Positions 8,706 through 17,796 are shown, counted from the stretch's first letter. The stretch: 54,775 bases of DNA from a bacterium (GCA_024226735.1 JAAELL010000414.1:1-54775); one strand, 5' to 3'. The notes: generated by a model not told the origin, from the letters alone. Numbers and translations: made by a program.

Positions 8706-9386
8706 CTACCGTCGCGCGTACTCGAACGACGGCAGCCACTCCCCGCGCCCCTCGGGCGTGAGATCGAGCAAGTGCCACACCGGCGACAAGAGGTCGATCC
8801 CGCGGTACTCCCCCTCGGCGAGGATCGCCGACGCCGAGTAGAAGTGCCGCGGCTCGCCGTTCGCACCGCGCATGAACACGCTGACGCCCGGCAACTGCCG
8901 GCCGTCCTCGGTCTCGAAGTGCAGGTCGGGCTTGAGGCCAGACGTCCCGCTCGACAGGAGGCGCAAGTTCGTCCACTTGCGCCTCCGCGCCCAGCTGCGG
9001 AAGTCGCCGATCGGCGCCCGCGCGACGAGGCCGAAGTTCACCGACTGGCTCGCCTGGTGGTTGATGCCGTCGAAGCCGTCGGCCCACAGGGTGCACATCG
9101 GGCACGGCCGCTCCTGCATGCCGCCGAACATGAAGTGATAGAGGACCAACGGCTTGTCCGGCTGCTCGAACAGCTCCGACAGCCGCACGCGCTCGACCGG
9201 CTTGTCGGCCGCGAGGTCGTGCGGCCCACGCTCCAGCTCGTAGTCGGGAACGACCTGATCCAGGGGAAGTGCCCGTCGCAGCTCCGCGACGCGCTCGCGC
9301 TGATCGCGCAGAGCGAGCTCGGCGCGCAAAAGCTCGTCGCGCGCGGCGGCGTAGGCCGCGCTCTCGTCATCGTACCGTCCGATCAT
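8706..9386 (-). CDS. DUF899 family thioredoxin-like protein
   Basis: 226 residues from the Met at 9386, preceded by a strong GGAGAGG ribosome binding site; the longer frame reaches into unlikely sequence. The LYHFMFGG...CPMCTLWADG block is the hallmark of the DUF899 family, which has a thioredoxin fold and a CxxC pair, while the N-terminal third is a charged helical region. Substrate and role are unknown. It converges on the cytochrome gene with 13 bases between the stops. Confidence 0.8.
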   Translation of the reverse strand: MIGRYDDESAAYAAARDELLRAELALRDQRERVAELRRALPLDQVVPDYELERGPHDLAADKPVERVRLSELFEQPDKPLVLYHFMFGGMQERPCPMCTLWADGFDGINHQASQSVNFGLVARAPIGDFRSWARRRKWTNLRLLSSGTSGLKPDLHFETEDGRQLPGVSVFMRGANGEPRHFYSASAILAEGEYRGIDLLSPVWHLLDLTPEGRGEWLPSFEYARR

Positions 9387-9520
9387 TGCTGCCTCTCCTG
9401 CTCGTGGACTCGCACGGAGCGCGCAGGATACCAAGCGCGCGCCGCCGTGCATGCCCCCGCGGCTGCAGCGTTCCCAATGGTGGCGCCGGCTTCAGAAACC
9501 GTCTTCGTCGCTGGCCGGTC

Positions 9521-10203
9521 CTATTCGTACACGAGCTCGGACGTCTTCCCGACCGTCAGCTCGACCACACGCTCGGCGACGATCTCGCCGTTCTCGACGA
9601 AGCGCACGGTCAGCATCCCCGCCGGAAGTGCGATCGCGCGCGAGCCCCGAGGCTCGAGGGGGCGCGAATGCAAGAGACCGTTCGCGTCGTAGATCCGAGC
9701 GCGCACGTCCGAGCGGCCGGGGTGGACCAGTGTCAACTGCGCGGCCTCGGCCACGACGACCTCGACCCCCTCCAGAGGCTCCCTGCCCCGATCGGGACAC
9801 CGCGTAGAACGCCGAACCAGCGCTTGTCCTCCGAGTACGCAATCAAGTCGTACACCGCGGGTTCCAGCGCGTTGAACCCAAAGACCGCGCCCCGCGTCGG
9901 ACTCAACCCGACCGAGTGGCCCGATCCCGGCCGCGGACCACGAGCGTCCTGACGTGCGGTCACCCAGCCGTCGATCGCCGCCCCGTCCTTCGCGCGCACG
10001 ACGCGGCCCCTCATCGTGCCGGCGCGCTGCAGAACGAGCTCGAGCGGCTCGTCTCCTGGACGCGCATGCACGCCGCCGAACAGGCTCCATCCGCCGGGTG
10101 CGCTGTTGTCGAATACGCGGTACTCGAAGGGCGCGAGTGCGGAGACCCAGTCGGAGTGGGCCAGGAAATCGGCGGGAGAGGGCATGTGGGTGCTCACACA
10201 CAC
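9521..10203 (-). pseudogene. Frameshifted protein with carboxypeptidase-regulatory-like beta domains
   Basis: Two overlapping leftward frames each carry half of one protein. The 10203 frame gives residues up to LRGVPIGAG, and the other gives LEGVEVVVAEAAQLTLV through to the stop at 9521. The switch lies near 9790, in a run of G and A bases. Joined, the product contains beta segments of the kind found in carboxypeptidase regulatory-like and SpaA-like domains (AGTMRGRVVRAKDGAAI, PAGMLTVRFVENGE). No signal peptide is visible, so the 5' end may also be lost. A sequencing or assembly error is the main alternative to a true pseudogene. Confidence 0.6.
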
Positions 10204-10246
10204 GCGATGGCGGCCAGCCCCGACTCTACCCCTGAATCCTCGATTT

Positions 10247-11383
10247 CTACTCGTACACCATCCACAGCGGCCCGGGGAAGACCCAGGTGAGCCCCTCGCG
10301 CAACCGATCGCGCCAGTTCTCCCAATTGTGGCCGTCGCGCGATTCGGAGTAACGCACGTCCATCCCGGTCGAGGAGAGCAGGGGCTGCATCGAGCGGTTG
10401 TAGTAGATCAGCGACTCGTACGTCCCGCAGCTCATGTACACGCGCTCGGCGGGCTTGCCCGGCGCGTCGCGGAACTGGTTGACGAACTCGACGACCGGAT
10501 CGAAGAGCGGGCCGCGATCGTGCTCGCCAATGTCGGTGAAGGCGAACGAGCCGGACTGCAGGAACAGGTTCCCGAACACGCCGGGGTGGCGCCACGCCGC
10601 GGCGAGCGACGCGACGGCGCCGAAGCTCGCGCCCATCAGGCAGCGGCCGGCGGGCGTCCCGTACGTGGGATACTCGTCCTCCATCAGGGGCAAGAGCTCC
10701 TCGACGAGGTAGTCGGCGTTGCGCGGGTCGTCGGAGTATTCGGTCAGCCGGTCGTTCGACTGCACGAGCACCGCGATCAGAGGCGGCAGCTCGAGCCGAT
10801 GGATCAGGTTGTCGAGCACCGCCTGCAGCCCGGTGAAGCGCAGGTAGTCCGTACCGTCGTGCACGAACAGGAGAGGGTAGCGGCGCGTCCTGCGGAAGCG
10901 TGCCGGCAGATAGATCGAGAGCGAACGCACGTCGCCGAACACCTCGCTCCGGAAGCGGCGCTCGAGCACCTCGCCGGTGCGCGCCTCCGGGTCGGGCTGG
11001 GCCCAGGCGGGCTCGACGTAGCCCTCGCCCTGCACGACCGAGTTCGCGCCGTACGGGTCGCGGGCGAGGTGCGGGTTGAACGGATCCTGGACGAGGCGCC
11101 TGTCCCCGCCGTGAACGACCTCGATCTTGTACTCGACCCGCGACCCGGCGGGCAGGTCCATCGTCAACGTCCACAGATCCGTCCCCTCGACCCGTTCGTA
11201 GGGCAGGGACGAGCCGAGGCCGTAGATCCAGTGGCGCAGGTGCACCGAGTCCGCGGGGCCGCGGTAGACGAACGTGACGCGCGAGCCCTCGACGATCGGG
11301 AACTCGCGCTCGGCGAGGAGCACCTCGATCGCGTGTGGCTCGCGCTGCGCGCGCTCCGTCCACTCCTGGGCGACGCCGCTCAT
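10247..11383 (-). CDS. Enterochelin esterase-like hydrolase with N-terminal beta domain
   Basis: 378 residues from the Met at 11383, whose ATGA overlaps the upstream stop. The first ~120 residues form an early-set, CBM48-like beta domain (EGSRVTFVYRGPADSV, TMDLPAGSRVEYKIEV). The rest is a Fes/IroE-type esterase fold with nucleophile motif GASFG (Ser253) and catalytic His352 in DGHNWENW. No signal peptide. Last gene of a four-gene coupled operon (ATP-grasp, ATP-grasp, S51 hydrolase, esterase). It probably cleaves an ester or depside-like bond in the compound the neighbouring ligases handle; an iron-siderophore substrate is possible, but no siderophore genes are present. Confidence 0.85.
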   Translation of the reverse strand: MSGVAQEWTERAQREPHAIEVLLAEREFPIVEGSRVTFVYRGPADSVHLRHWIYGLGSSLPYERVEGTDLWTLTMDLPAGSRVEYKIEVVHGGDRRLVQDPFNPHLARDPYGANSVVQGEGYVEPAWAQPDPEARTGEVLERRFRSEVFGDVRSLSIYLPARFRRTRRYPLLFVHDGTDYLRFTGLQAVLDNLIHRLELPPLIAVLVQSNDRLTEYSDDPRNADYLVEELLPLMEDEYPTYGTPAGRCLMGASFGAVASLAAAWRHPGVFGNLFLQSGSFAFTDIGEHDRGPLFDPVVEFVNQFRDAPGKPAERVYMSCGTYESLIYYNRSMQPLLSSTGMDVRYSESRDGHNWENWRDRLREGLTWVFPGPLWMVYE

Positions 11384-12321
11384 GCCGTCGCCTCCACGAG
11401 CGTGCCTGTCGCCTCGAGCCGCAGCGTGCCCGCCCGCGCGGTCCAGCTCTCGCCGTCCCAGTCGAGCCGCGTGCCCTCGTCGAGCGCCGGACACAGGTCC
11501 GGGCCGAAGCGCCGCGCAAAGAGCGCGACCCGCAGTCGATCGTCGAGGGCGAGGCGACGCTTGGCGTGCGGCAGCGGGACGACGCCAGGGATGAGGCCGA
11601 TGCCAGGTCCGAAGACCTCCGCGTTGCCCGCTCCTTGGGGCGGGCTGTCGTGGAACAGGACGATCGTGCTCGAGAGCGCCATCGCGCCCGCGGACCAAGC
11701 GACGATCGGCAGCTCGCGAATCAGCTTGCCGACGCCGAACAGACGCATGCGCTCGAAGAGAATGCGCACGTGGCCGCCGGCGACGCAGACGCAACCGCAG
11801 TCGCCCAGGAGCTGCTCGATCTCGCCCCGGTGGCGCTGGACCTCGGCGTGCTCGGCGATGCGCGCCTCTTCCTCGAACGCGCGGTCGAGGTGGGTCATCC
11901 ACTCGCGGTGGCGCCGGTCGAGATCGCGCACGCTCTCGATCGCGTGCTCGGCCTCACGCTCGAGGAGCTCGAGCGGCCCCTCGCCGACCTCGATCCGTCG
12001 CAGGAGCTCGCGCGCGGCGTCGAGCGCCGACGCGAGGCGCGTGCGGTAGATCTCGGCCGCGTCGCGCTGACGATCGTGCCGCTGGCGCGCGGCCCCCAGG
12101 AGGCTCGCATCGCGCTGGAAGACCTGCTCGGCGCGCGGGAACAGCGCGAGGTTGCGCGTGCCGCCGCCGAGGTGCTTGTCGAGCTCCTCGTCCTCGGCCT
12201 CGCGCTCCTCCCAGCCCGCGGTGATGGTCGCCACCGAACCGCGCACGTCAAGGTCGTCGACAGCCGACTGCAAGGTCGGCTCGAGCCGCTGCGGGCCCAA
12301 CAGAATCACACGTGCGCTCAC
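11380..12321 (-). CDS. Peptidase S51-like (cyanophycinase / peptidase E fold) hydrolase
   Basis: 313 residues. The C-terminal half shows the class I glutamine-amidotransferase-like fold of family S51: CVCVAGGHVRILFERMRLFG, then AWSAGAMAL with the likely nucleophile Ser210, then PGIGLIPGVVPLPHAKRRL with His252. Family members cleave aspartyl dipeptides (PepE) or the beta-Asp-Arg bonds of cyanophycin. Residues ~80-170 form a long charged helical insertion not typical of PepE. It overlaps the esterase start by four bases and begins four bases after the stop of an ATP-grasp gene. A ligase beside an S51 hydrolase recalls the cyanophycin make-and-break pair, but no CphA synthetase is present. Confidence 0.72.
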   Translation of the reverse strand: MSARVILLGPQRLEPTLQSAVDDLDVRGSVATITAGWEEREAEDEELDKHLGGGTRNLALFPRAEQVFQRDASLLGAARQRHDRQRDAAEIYRTRLASALDAARELLRRIEVGEGPLELLEREAEHAIESVRDLDRRHREWMTHLDRAFEEEARIAEHAEVQRHRGEIEQLLGDCGCVCVAGGHVRILFERMRLFGVGKLIRELPIVAWSAGAMALSSTIVLFHDSPPQGAGNAEVFGPGIGLIPGVVPLPHAKRRLALDDRLRVALFARRFGPDLCPALDEGTRLDWDGESWTARAGTLRLEATGTLVEATA

Positions 12322-12325
12322 CCCG

Positions 12326-13546
12326 CTAGTCCGCGTAGATCGCCAGGTCCGCGCCCACGCGGTTCGCCATGTGCAGGGTCGCGTCGAGGTCGGGATGTCG
12401 GACGCAGATCCAGCCGTCGCCGGTCACGACGTTGCGCCAGTCGCGGCGCGCTTCACCAACCGAGACGAGGTCGATCAACGGCATGTGCTCGCCGAATTCC
12501 GCCATGATCGCGTCGAGGCCCTCGATGCGCGTGATGCGCTTGCCTCCGCCGGAGGCGCGCTTGAAGACGAGGCAGGCGTTGTACTTCTTGGCCGGCGGCT
12601 GCGAGAAGCGCCCCGTGCAGATCGCCTCGGCCCAACCCGCGAAGAGGTCGATGTCGGTCGAGAAGTTCATCCCGTGCGTCAGGCGCCCGCCCGGCGCGCG
12701 CGCTCCGATCTCACCGAAGACCGCCTCGCCCGACGGCGTGCGGAACCACTCCATGTGCGTGATGCCCGACTCGAATCCGAGCGCGACGAGGACCGCGCGC
12801 CCGAGCTCACGGCCGACCGCGATCTCGGGCGCGTCGAGGTCGCGCAGGCAGATCGCCTGCGGACTGATCCACGGGTTGAGACGCATGACCAACGGCTTGG
12901 GGCGGTACCACGCGACGTTCTCGAACAGCGGCTTGCCCTGCACGGAGATCGTGTCGTAGGTGTACTCCTCGCCCTCGATGAACTCCTCGACGCTCACCTC
13001 CGGCACGTGGCCGAGGCGCTCGAGCGCGTCCTCGAGGTCCTTGGGCTCACGCAGGGGATAAGTGTCCGCCGAGCCCGCGCCCGCGATCGGCTTGATGATC
13101 AACGGGTAGCCGATACGCTCGGCCGCCGCCCGGCACTCCTCCTGCGTGTTCGCGCGCGCGTGCTTCGGCGTGCGCACGCCGGCGCCGTCGAGCACCTCCT
13201 TCATGCGCTCCTTGTCGCGAAAAGCGATCGCCGTCTCGCGCCGCATTCCGGGCACGCCCAGGGCCTCCCGCAGCTGCGCGGCAAGCACGACACCCGGCTC
13301 CCAGAGGCACTCGACGCGGTCGACCGTCCTGCCCCCGAGCCAGCTCTGGACCTCGCGCGTCACCGCCGGCTCGTCCCACAGGTCGCGGACCTGCAGGTAG
13401 CCCGACAGGGCCTTGGAGACGTGTGGTGCAAGCGAAGCGGGATTGGCATCCCCCACTCCGAGCACCCGCGCGCCGACCTCGGCCAGGCCGCGCGTGAAGT
13501 ACCCGAGGTCCTCGGGGAATCCGGGGGAGATCATGAGGACGTTCAT
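12326..13546 (-). CDS. ATP-grasp ligase (carnosine synthase / D-Ala ligase-like)
   Basis: 406 residues. The pre-ATP-grasp region is followed by FRDKERMKEVL, the ATP-binding strand YPLIIKPIAGAGSADTY (Lys152), the adenine-hinge segment VEEFIEGEEYTYDTIS, and the metal/phosphate motif EIGARAPGG (Glu279, Arg283). It is clearly homologous to the proteins at 13543-14817 and 16340-17563: all share THMEWF shortly before the metal motif. It overlaps the upstream ATP-grasp stop by four bases, implying coupled translation of two paralogous ligases. They could add two different amino acids or form a heteromer. Substrate unknown. Confidence 0.85.
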   Translation of the reverse strand: MNVLMISPGFPEDLGYFTRGLAEVGARVLGVGDANPASLAPHVSKALSGYLQVRDLWDEPAVTREVQSWLGGRTVDRVECLWEPGVVLAAQLREALGVPGMRRETAIAFRDKERMKEVLDGAGVRTPKHARANTQEECRAAAERIGYPLIIKPIAGAGSADTYPLREPKDLEDALERLGHVPEVSVEEFIEGEEYTYDTISVQGKPLFENVAWYRPKPLVMRLNPWISPQAICLRDLDAPEIAVGRELGRAVLVALGFESGITHMEWFRTPSGEAVFGEIGARAPGGRLTHGMNFSTDIDLFAGWAEAICTGRFSQPPAKKYNACLVFKRASGGGKRITRIEGLDAIMAEFGEHMPLIDLVSVGEARRDWRNVVTGDGWICVRHPDLDATLHMANRVGADLAIYAD

Positions 13547-14817
13547 CGCGCTCCTCCCTTGGGAACGTCACCGCTGGTGGCGGCGTTGCTCGAGGCGTCG
13601 AGCTCGACACGCAGGGTCTTGAGGAGCAGGGCCAGCCCCTCCTCGAGCGCGTCGGTGTCGGCATGGCGCAAGATCACGTAGCCCTCGCCCTCGTAGCTCG
13701 AGCTCTTCTTCTGTCCAGGCTGCGGCAACTTCGCGTCGACGACGAGGCCGCGCACCCGGTCGCGCACCGCTTCGATGCCGTGCACGCCCTGGACGACGCC
13801 GCCGCCCTGGCCGCGCAGGTAGATCGCGCCCGCAGCGAACTTGCGCTCGGGGGCGGCGAAGCGCTCGAAGGCCATCAGCTCGGCCCACGCACCGTAGAAG
13901 TCGTGGTCGTAGGCGACGGACAGCAGACTCGTGAATTGCGCCCCCGGAGGCCGGGCGGCGACCTCGGAAATCGCGAGGGAGCCGTCGGGGCGCCGGAACC
14001 ACTCCATGTGGGTCAGCCCGGAGACCAACCCGAGCGCCGACAGAGCCGCGCGTCCGGCGGCTCGGATGTCGTCGTATTCGGGAGAGTCGATGCTGCGCGG
14101 CAACACGACGCACCACTGGATCCAGGGATGCTGCATCACCTCGAGCGGCGTCGGCGTGTAGCGCGAGATCGAGTGGAACACGTGCTCGCCGTGCACGCTC
14201 ACCGAGTCGAAGGAATGCTCGCGGCCCCGGACGAACTCCTCGAGCAGCAGCGGGCTCGCGGGAGTCGGCGGGACCGTGCGCACCCAGCTCGCGAGCTCTG
14301 CCTCGGCCTCGACGCGGAAGGTGTTGCGCGCGCCGGCGCCATCGGGCGGCTTGACGACGAGTGGGTAGCCGACCTCCTTGGCGAGGGTGAGCGCCTCCGC
14401 TGCGCTCTTGGCGAGCCCGTGCCGCGCGCAGGGAAGATCGCTCTTGCGCAAGAGGTCCTTCATCCGCGCCTTGTCGCGGAAGTTGTGCGCCGTGGCGACG
14501 TCCATGCCGCGGATCCCGAGGCGCTCGCGGACCTCGGCGAGGGGAACCTGAAGCTGTTCCAGGATCCCGATCAGGGCGTCGATCCGGCCTTCGAGCGCGG
14601 GCGCGAGGGCACACACCGCGCGCTCGAGCTGCTCGGAATCGAGCGGATCGTCGATCGTCCGGTGGCCGACGAGCGCCGCGCGCACCTCGCGCGGCAGGGC
14701 CGCCGGGCCCTCCTGTGAGATGACACCGACGCGCACGCCCTCGAGCGCGATGCATGCGCGCAGGAACCGCAGGGTGGTGTCGAGCGCGAACGGGACGACG
14801 AAGACGACATGGCGCAT
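13543..14817 (-). CDS. ATP-grasp ligase, first gene of the leftward operon
   Basis: 424 residues from the Met at 14817; a Met three codons earlier (14826) is also possible, while the longer frame would run into glgA. Motifs parallel the downstream paralogue: FRDKARMKDLL, YPLVVKPPDGAGARNTF, LEEFVRGREHSFDSVS and EVAARPPGA. The last motif ends in Ala instead of the second Gly, and the middle Asn of the common E-x-N triad is Ala. A short extra loop near the C-terminus (QPGQKKSSSYEGEG) is absent from the others. It is divergent from glgA, sharing a 52-base promoter region. Confidence 0.83.
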   Translation of the reverse strand: MRHVVFVVPFALDTTLRFLRACIALEGVRVGVISQEGPAALPREVRAALVGHRTIDDPLDSEQLERAVCALAPALEGRIDALIGILEQLQVPLAEVRERLGIRGMDVATAHNFRDKARMKDLLRKSDLPCARHGLAKSAAEALTLAKEVGYPLVVKPPDGAGARNTFRVEAEAELASWVRTVPPTPASPLLLEEFVRGREHSFDSVSVHGEHVFHSISRYTPTPLEVMQHPWIQWCVVLPRSIDSPEYDDIRAAGRAALSALGLVSGLTHMEWFRRPDGSLAISEVAARPPGAQFTSLLSVAYDHDFYGAWAELMAFERFAAPERKFAAGAIYLRGQGGGVVQGVHGIEAVRDRVRGLVVDAKLPQPGQKKSSSYEGEGYVILRHADTDALEEGLALLLKTLRVELDASSNAATSGDVPKGGAR

Positions 14818-14830
14818 TCCACGCATTCTA

Positions 14831-14858
14831 TTCGCGGGAGGCCGGCCCTGGCTACAAT
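14831..14858 (+). promoter_or_regulatory. Candidate glgA promoter
   Basis: TTCGCG at 14831-14836, a 16-base spacer, then TACAAT at 14853-14858. The glgA ATG is only 12 bases further on, implying a very short leader. The same 52 bases must hold the divergent promoter of the ATP-grasp operon. Only the -10 match is good. Confidence 0.4.
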
Positions 14859-14869
14859 GGTCCCCACGC

Positions 14870-16327
14870 ATGACAGCCCTCCGCATCCTCCTCGTCGCGT
14901 CGGAAGTGGCGCCATTCGCCAAGACCGGGGGGCTCGCAGACGTGTCCGCGGCACTCGCCACCAAGCTGGGCCAGATGGGCCACGACGTGCGCGTCCTGCT
15001 GCCGCGCTACAGCCACCTGCGCGGCCCGGCGGCCCCGGCGCCGGCCACCGAGCTCGGATCGCTCGAGCTGGAGTTCGGGGGACGCTCCTACGCCTATGGC
15101 TTCAGCCGCGCGCTCCTGCCGGACACGGACCAGGAGGTCCTGTTCGTCGACTGCCCCGAGCTCTACGGGCGCCAGGAGTACTACACCTCCGACGCCGACG
15201 AGCCGGTCCGCTTCGGGCTCCTGTGCCGTGCCGCGCTCGAGCTCTGCCAGCGCACGCAGTGGGCGCCAGACGTCGTGCACGCCAACGACTGGCACACGGG
15301 GCTCCTGCCGCTCTACCTGCAGACGATCTACGCCTGGGACGAGCTCTTCGCGAACACGCGGACGGTGCTGACGATCCACAACATCGGCTACCAGGGCGTG
15401 TTCGAAGCCGACTGCCTCGAGACGGTCGGGCTCGGCGAGAGCCGCAGCCTGGTCTGGCAGGAAGACCTCGCCGCCGGCCACGTCAACTGGCTCAAGACCG
15501 GGCTCCTGTATGCGGACGTGCTGACCACGGTCAGCCCGACCTACGCCCGCGAGATCCAGACGCCCGAGTACGGGTCCGGCCTCGACGAGCTCCTGCGCGA
15601 CCGCTCAGGCGACCTCGTCGGCATTCTCAACGGCGTCGACTACGACGTCTGGAGCCCGGAGACCGACCGCACCTTGCCGAGCCGCTACGACGCCGAGGAC
15701 CTCGCGGGCAAGGCGCGCTGTCGCACGGCCCTGCTCGAGCGCATGGAGGTCCAGGACCGAGCCGATCTCCCGGTCATCGGGGTCATTTCGCGCCTGACAG
15801 GACAGAAGGGCTTCGAGATCCTGCCCGACGTGCTCCCCGTGCTGCTGCAGCGCGACGCCGTACACCTGTGCGTGCTCGGGAGTGGCGAGGAGAAGTACGA
15901 GCGCTACTTCCAGTGGCTGCGCGACGCCTTTCCCCACCGCGTCGGCTTCTTCCGCGGGTACGACGAGGCACTCTCGCACCTGGTCGAAGCGGGCAGCGAC
16001 CTGTTCTTGATGCCCTCGCGCTACGAGCCCTGCGGGTTGAACCAGATGTACAGCTTGCGCTACGGCACGATCCCCATCGTGCGGCGCACCGGTGGGCTCG
16101 CCGATACGGTGGAGTCCTTCGATCGCCGCACGGGGACGGGCACGGGCTTCGTGTTCGAGGCATTCGAGAGCCGCGCCGTCCACGCCGCGCTCGAGGAAGC
16201 GCTCGAGGTGTACGCCGACCGCGCCGCGTGGCGCGCGTTGATGCGCAACGCGATGCAGCGTGACTTCTCCTGGGAGCGCCAGGCGCAGCACTACGTCGAG
16301 CTCTACCAACGGATCCTCTCACCCTAG
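14870..16327 (+). CDS. glgA: Glycogen synthase (GT5)
   Basis: 485 residues, the usual length for bacterial ADP-glucose:1,4-alpha-D-glucan 4-alpha-glucosyltransferase. The N-terminal KTGGLADV loop (Lys18) binds ADP-glucose. The C-terminal segment RYEPCGLNQMYSLRYG followed by RRTGGLADTV is the GT5 signature. The start at 14870 places LRILLVASEVAPFAKTGG right at the N-terminus, as in known GlgA proteins. No glgC, glgB or glgP is in the window. Instead it is followed after 12 bases by an ATP-grasp gene and is divergent from two more, so glycogen metabolism and the ligases may share regulation. Confidence 0.95.
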   Translation: MTALRILLVASEVAPFAKTGGLADVSAALATKLGQMGHDVRVLLPRYSHLRGPAAPAPATELGSLELEFGGRSYAYGFSRALLPDTDQEVLFVDCPELYGRQEYYTSDADEPVRFGLLCRAALELCQRTQWAPDVVHANDWHTGLLPLYLQTIYAWDELFANTRTVLTIHNIGYQGVFEADCLETVGLGESRSLVWQEDLAAGHVNWLKTGLLYADVLTTVSPTYAREIQTPEYGSGLDELLRDRSGDLVGILNGVDYDVWSPETDRTLPSRYDAEDLAGKARCRTALLERMEVQDRADLPVIGVISRLTGQKGFEILPDVLPVLLQRDAVHLCVLGSGEEKYERYFQWLRDAFPHRVGFFRGYDEALSHLVEAGSDLFLMPSRYEPCGLNQMYSLRYGTIPIVRRTGGLADTVESFDRRTGTGTGFVFEAFESRAVHAALEEALEVYADRAAWRALMRNAMQRDFSWERQAQHYVELYQRILSP

Positions 16328-16339
16328 CAGCCGCCCCCC

Positions 16340-17563
16340 ATGCACGTCCTCTTCGTCGAACCCGCCTTCCCGCGCAATCAGCGTGACTTCGTCCGGGCCC
16401 TCGCCGCGGTCGGCGCGCGCGTCACCGCGATCGGCGAGTCGCCCGCGTCCGGGCTGGACAGCGAGCTGAAGAGCTGGCTCCACGGCTACGAGCAGGTGCC
16501 ATCCGTCACGCACGAGGAGTCCCTGCTCCAGACCGTGCAGCGCGTCCAGGAGCGCGAGTGGGTCGACCGCATCGAGGCGACGGTCGAGGCGCACATCCTG
16601 CCGGTGGCCAAGGTGCGGGAGAAGTGCTCGATCCCCGGCACGAGCGTGCGCACCGCGTTTCTGTGCCGCGACAAGCCCGCGATGAAGGACGCCCTACGCG
16701 AGGCCGGCGTGCCGTGCGCCCAATCGATCGGCGCGACATCGCTCGAGGAGGCGCGCGCTTTCGGCGAGGAGGCTGGCTACCCGCTGATCCTCAAGCCGCG
16801 CGACGCGGCGGGCGCCGCGGGGACCCACCGGGTCGACGACGCGGCCGAGCTCGAGAAGGCGGCGCAAGAATGCGGCCTGGCGGACGGCATGCCGACCGCG
16901 ATCGAGGAGTTCGTCGAGGGTCACGAGGGCTTCTACGACACCCTCAGCGTCGACGGGGAGGTCGTGCACGAGTTCATCTCTCATTACTACCCCGGCGTCC
17001 TCGAGGCGATGCGCACGCGCTGGATCTCGCCTCAGATCCTCACGACCAACCGCCTGGACTCCGAGGCGTACGCCGAGGTCAAGGAGCTCGGCAAGAAGGT
17101 CGCCCTCGCGCTCGGAATCGAGACCTCGGCGACGCACATGGAGTGGTTCTACGGCCCCAAGGGGCTCAAGTTCAACGAGATCGGCTGCCGGCCTCCGGGC
17201 GTGCGCGTCTGGGACATCTACGGCGCCGCGAACGACCTGGACCTGTACGAGGAGTGGGCGAAGCTGCACGTCCAGGGGCGCACCGACGCGTGCGCCTCGC
17301 GCCGGTTCGCGGGCGGCATGATCGCCCTGCGCCCGGAGGGCGACGGTCGGATTCGGGGCTACGAGGGAATCGAGGAGGCGCTGGCCTTCTGCGGCGACGC
17401 GGTGATCGATCACCACTTTCCGCCCCCGGGCTCGCCGACCCAAGGCGTCGAGGGTGGCTACATGGCGAACGCCTGGATGCGCTTGCGTCACCCCGACTAC
17501 GACGACCTGCGCAGAATGATGGATCGCGTCGGGGAGACCGTGGTCGTTCGGACCGAGCAGTAG
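16340..17563 (+). CDS. ATP-grasp ligase co-transcribed with glgA
   Basis: 407 residues, third member of the paralogous ATP-grasp set. Motifs are CRDKPAMKDAL, YPLILKPRDAAGAAGTH, IEEFVEGHEGFYDTLS, THMEWF and EIGCRPPGV. It starts 12 bases after the glgA stop, so a shared transcript is likely; a strong hairpin at 17583-17604 closes the unit. Spread over both arms of the divergent region, these ligases probably serve one pathway. Substrate cannot be read from sequence; members of this branch join amino acids or small carboxylic acids. Confidence 0.83.
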   Translation: MHVLFVEPAFPRNQRDFVRALAAVGARVTAIGESPASGLDSELKSWLHGYEQVPSVTHEESLLQTVQRVQEREWVDRIEATVEAHILPVAKVREKCSIPGTSVRTAFLCRDKPAMKDALREAGVPCAQSIGATSLEEARAFGEEAGYPLILKPRDAAGAAGTHRVDDAAELEKAAQECGLADGMPTAIEEFVEGHEGFYDTLSVDGEVVHEFISHYYPGVLEAMRTRWISPQILTTNRLDSEAYAEVKELGKKVALALGIETSATHMEWFYGPKGLKFNEIGCRPPGVRVWDIYGAANDLDLYEEWAKLHVQGRTDACASRRFAGGMIALRPEGDGRIRGYEGIEEALAFCGDAVIDHHFPPPGSPTQGVEGGYMANAWMRLRHPDYDDLRRMMDRVGETVVVRTEQ

Positions 17564-17582
17564 GTCGGCCGCGAACGCGCCC

Positions 17583-17604
17583 GAGGGCCCGATTGCGGGC
17601 CCTC
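17583..17604 (+). terminator. Hairpin after the glgA / ATP-grasp unit
   Basis: Perfect 9-bp stem GAGGGCCCG / CGGGCCCTC with a 4-base loop, 19 bases after the stop codon. It lacks a clear T-run. The remaining bases to 17796 show no gene, only the ribosome binding site GGAGG at 17781-17785 of the next gene. Confidence 0.6.
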
Positions 17605-17796
17605 CGAGGGCTTGTCTCGAAGGGATCCACTCCCATCCGATCCGAAAGTCGGACATGACCCAACAGTCTTCACGCAGGGTGGCAAACTTGAGGTGCCACT
17701 CCTGCCCGACGAGGCCTGCTGCGAGAGCGCCGAACGATTCCGGCGTCCGCACGGAGCCCGACGAGACAGGGCCCCGACACGGAGGATCCGACGACC

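Noticed and set aside
4194..17563. Graspetide (ATP-grasp RiPP) cluster
   Set aside because: No small precursor-peptide gene was seen next to any ATP-grasp gene, and the ligases resemble amino-acid ligase types rather than peptide macrocyclases.
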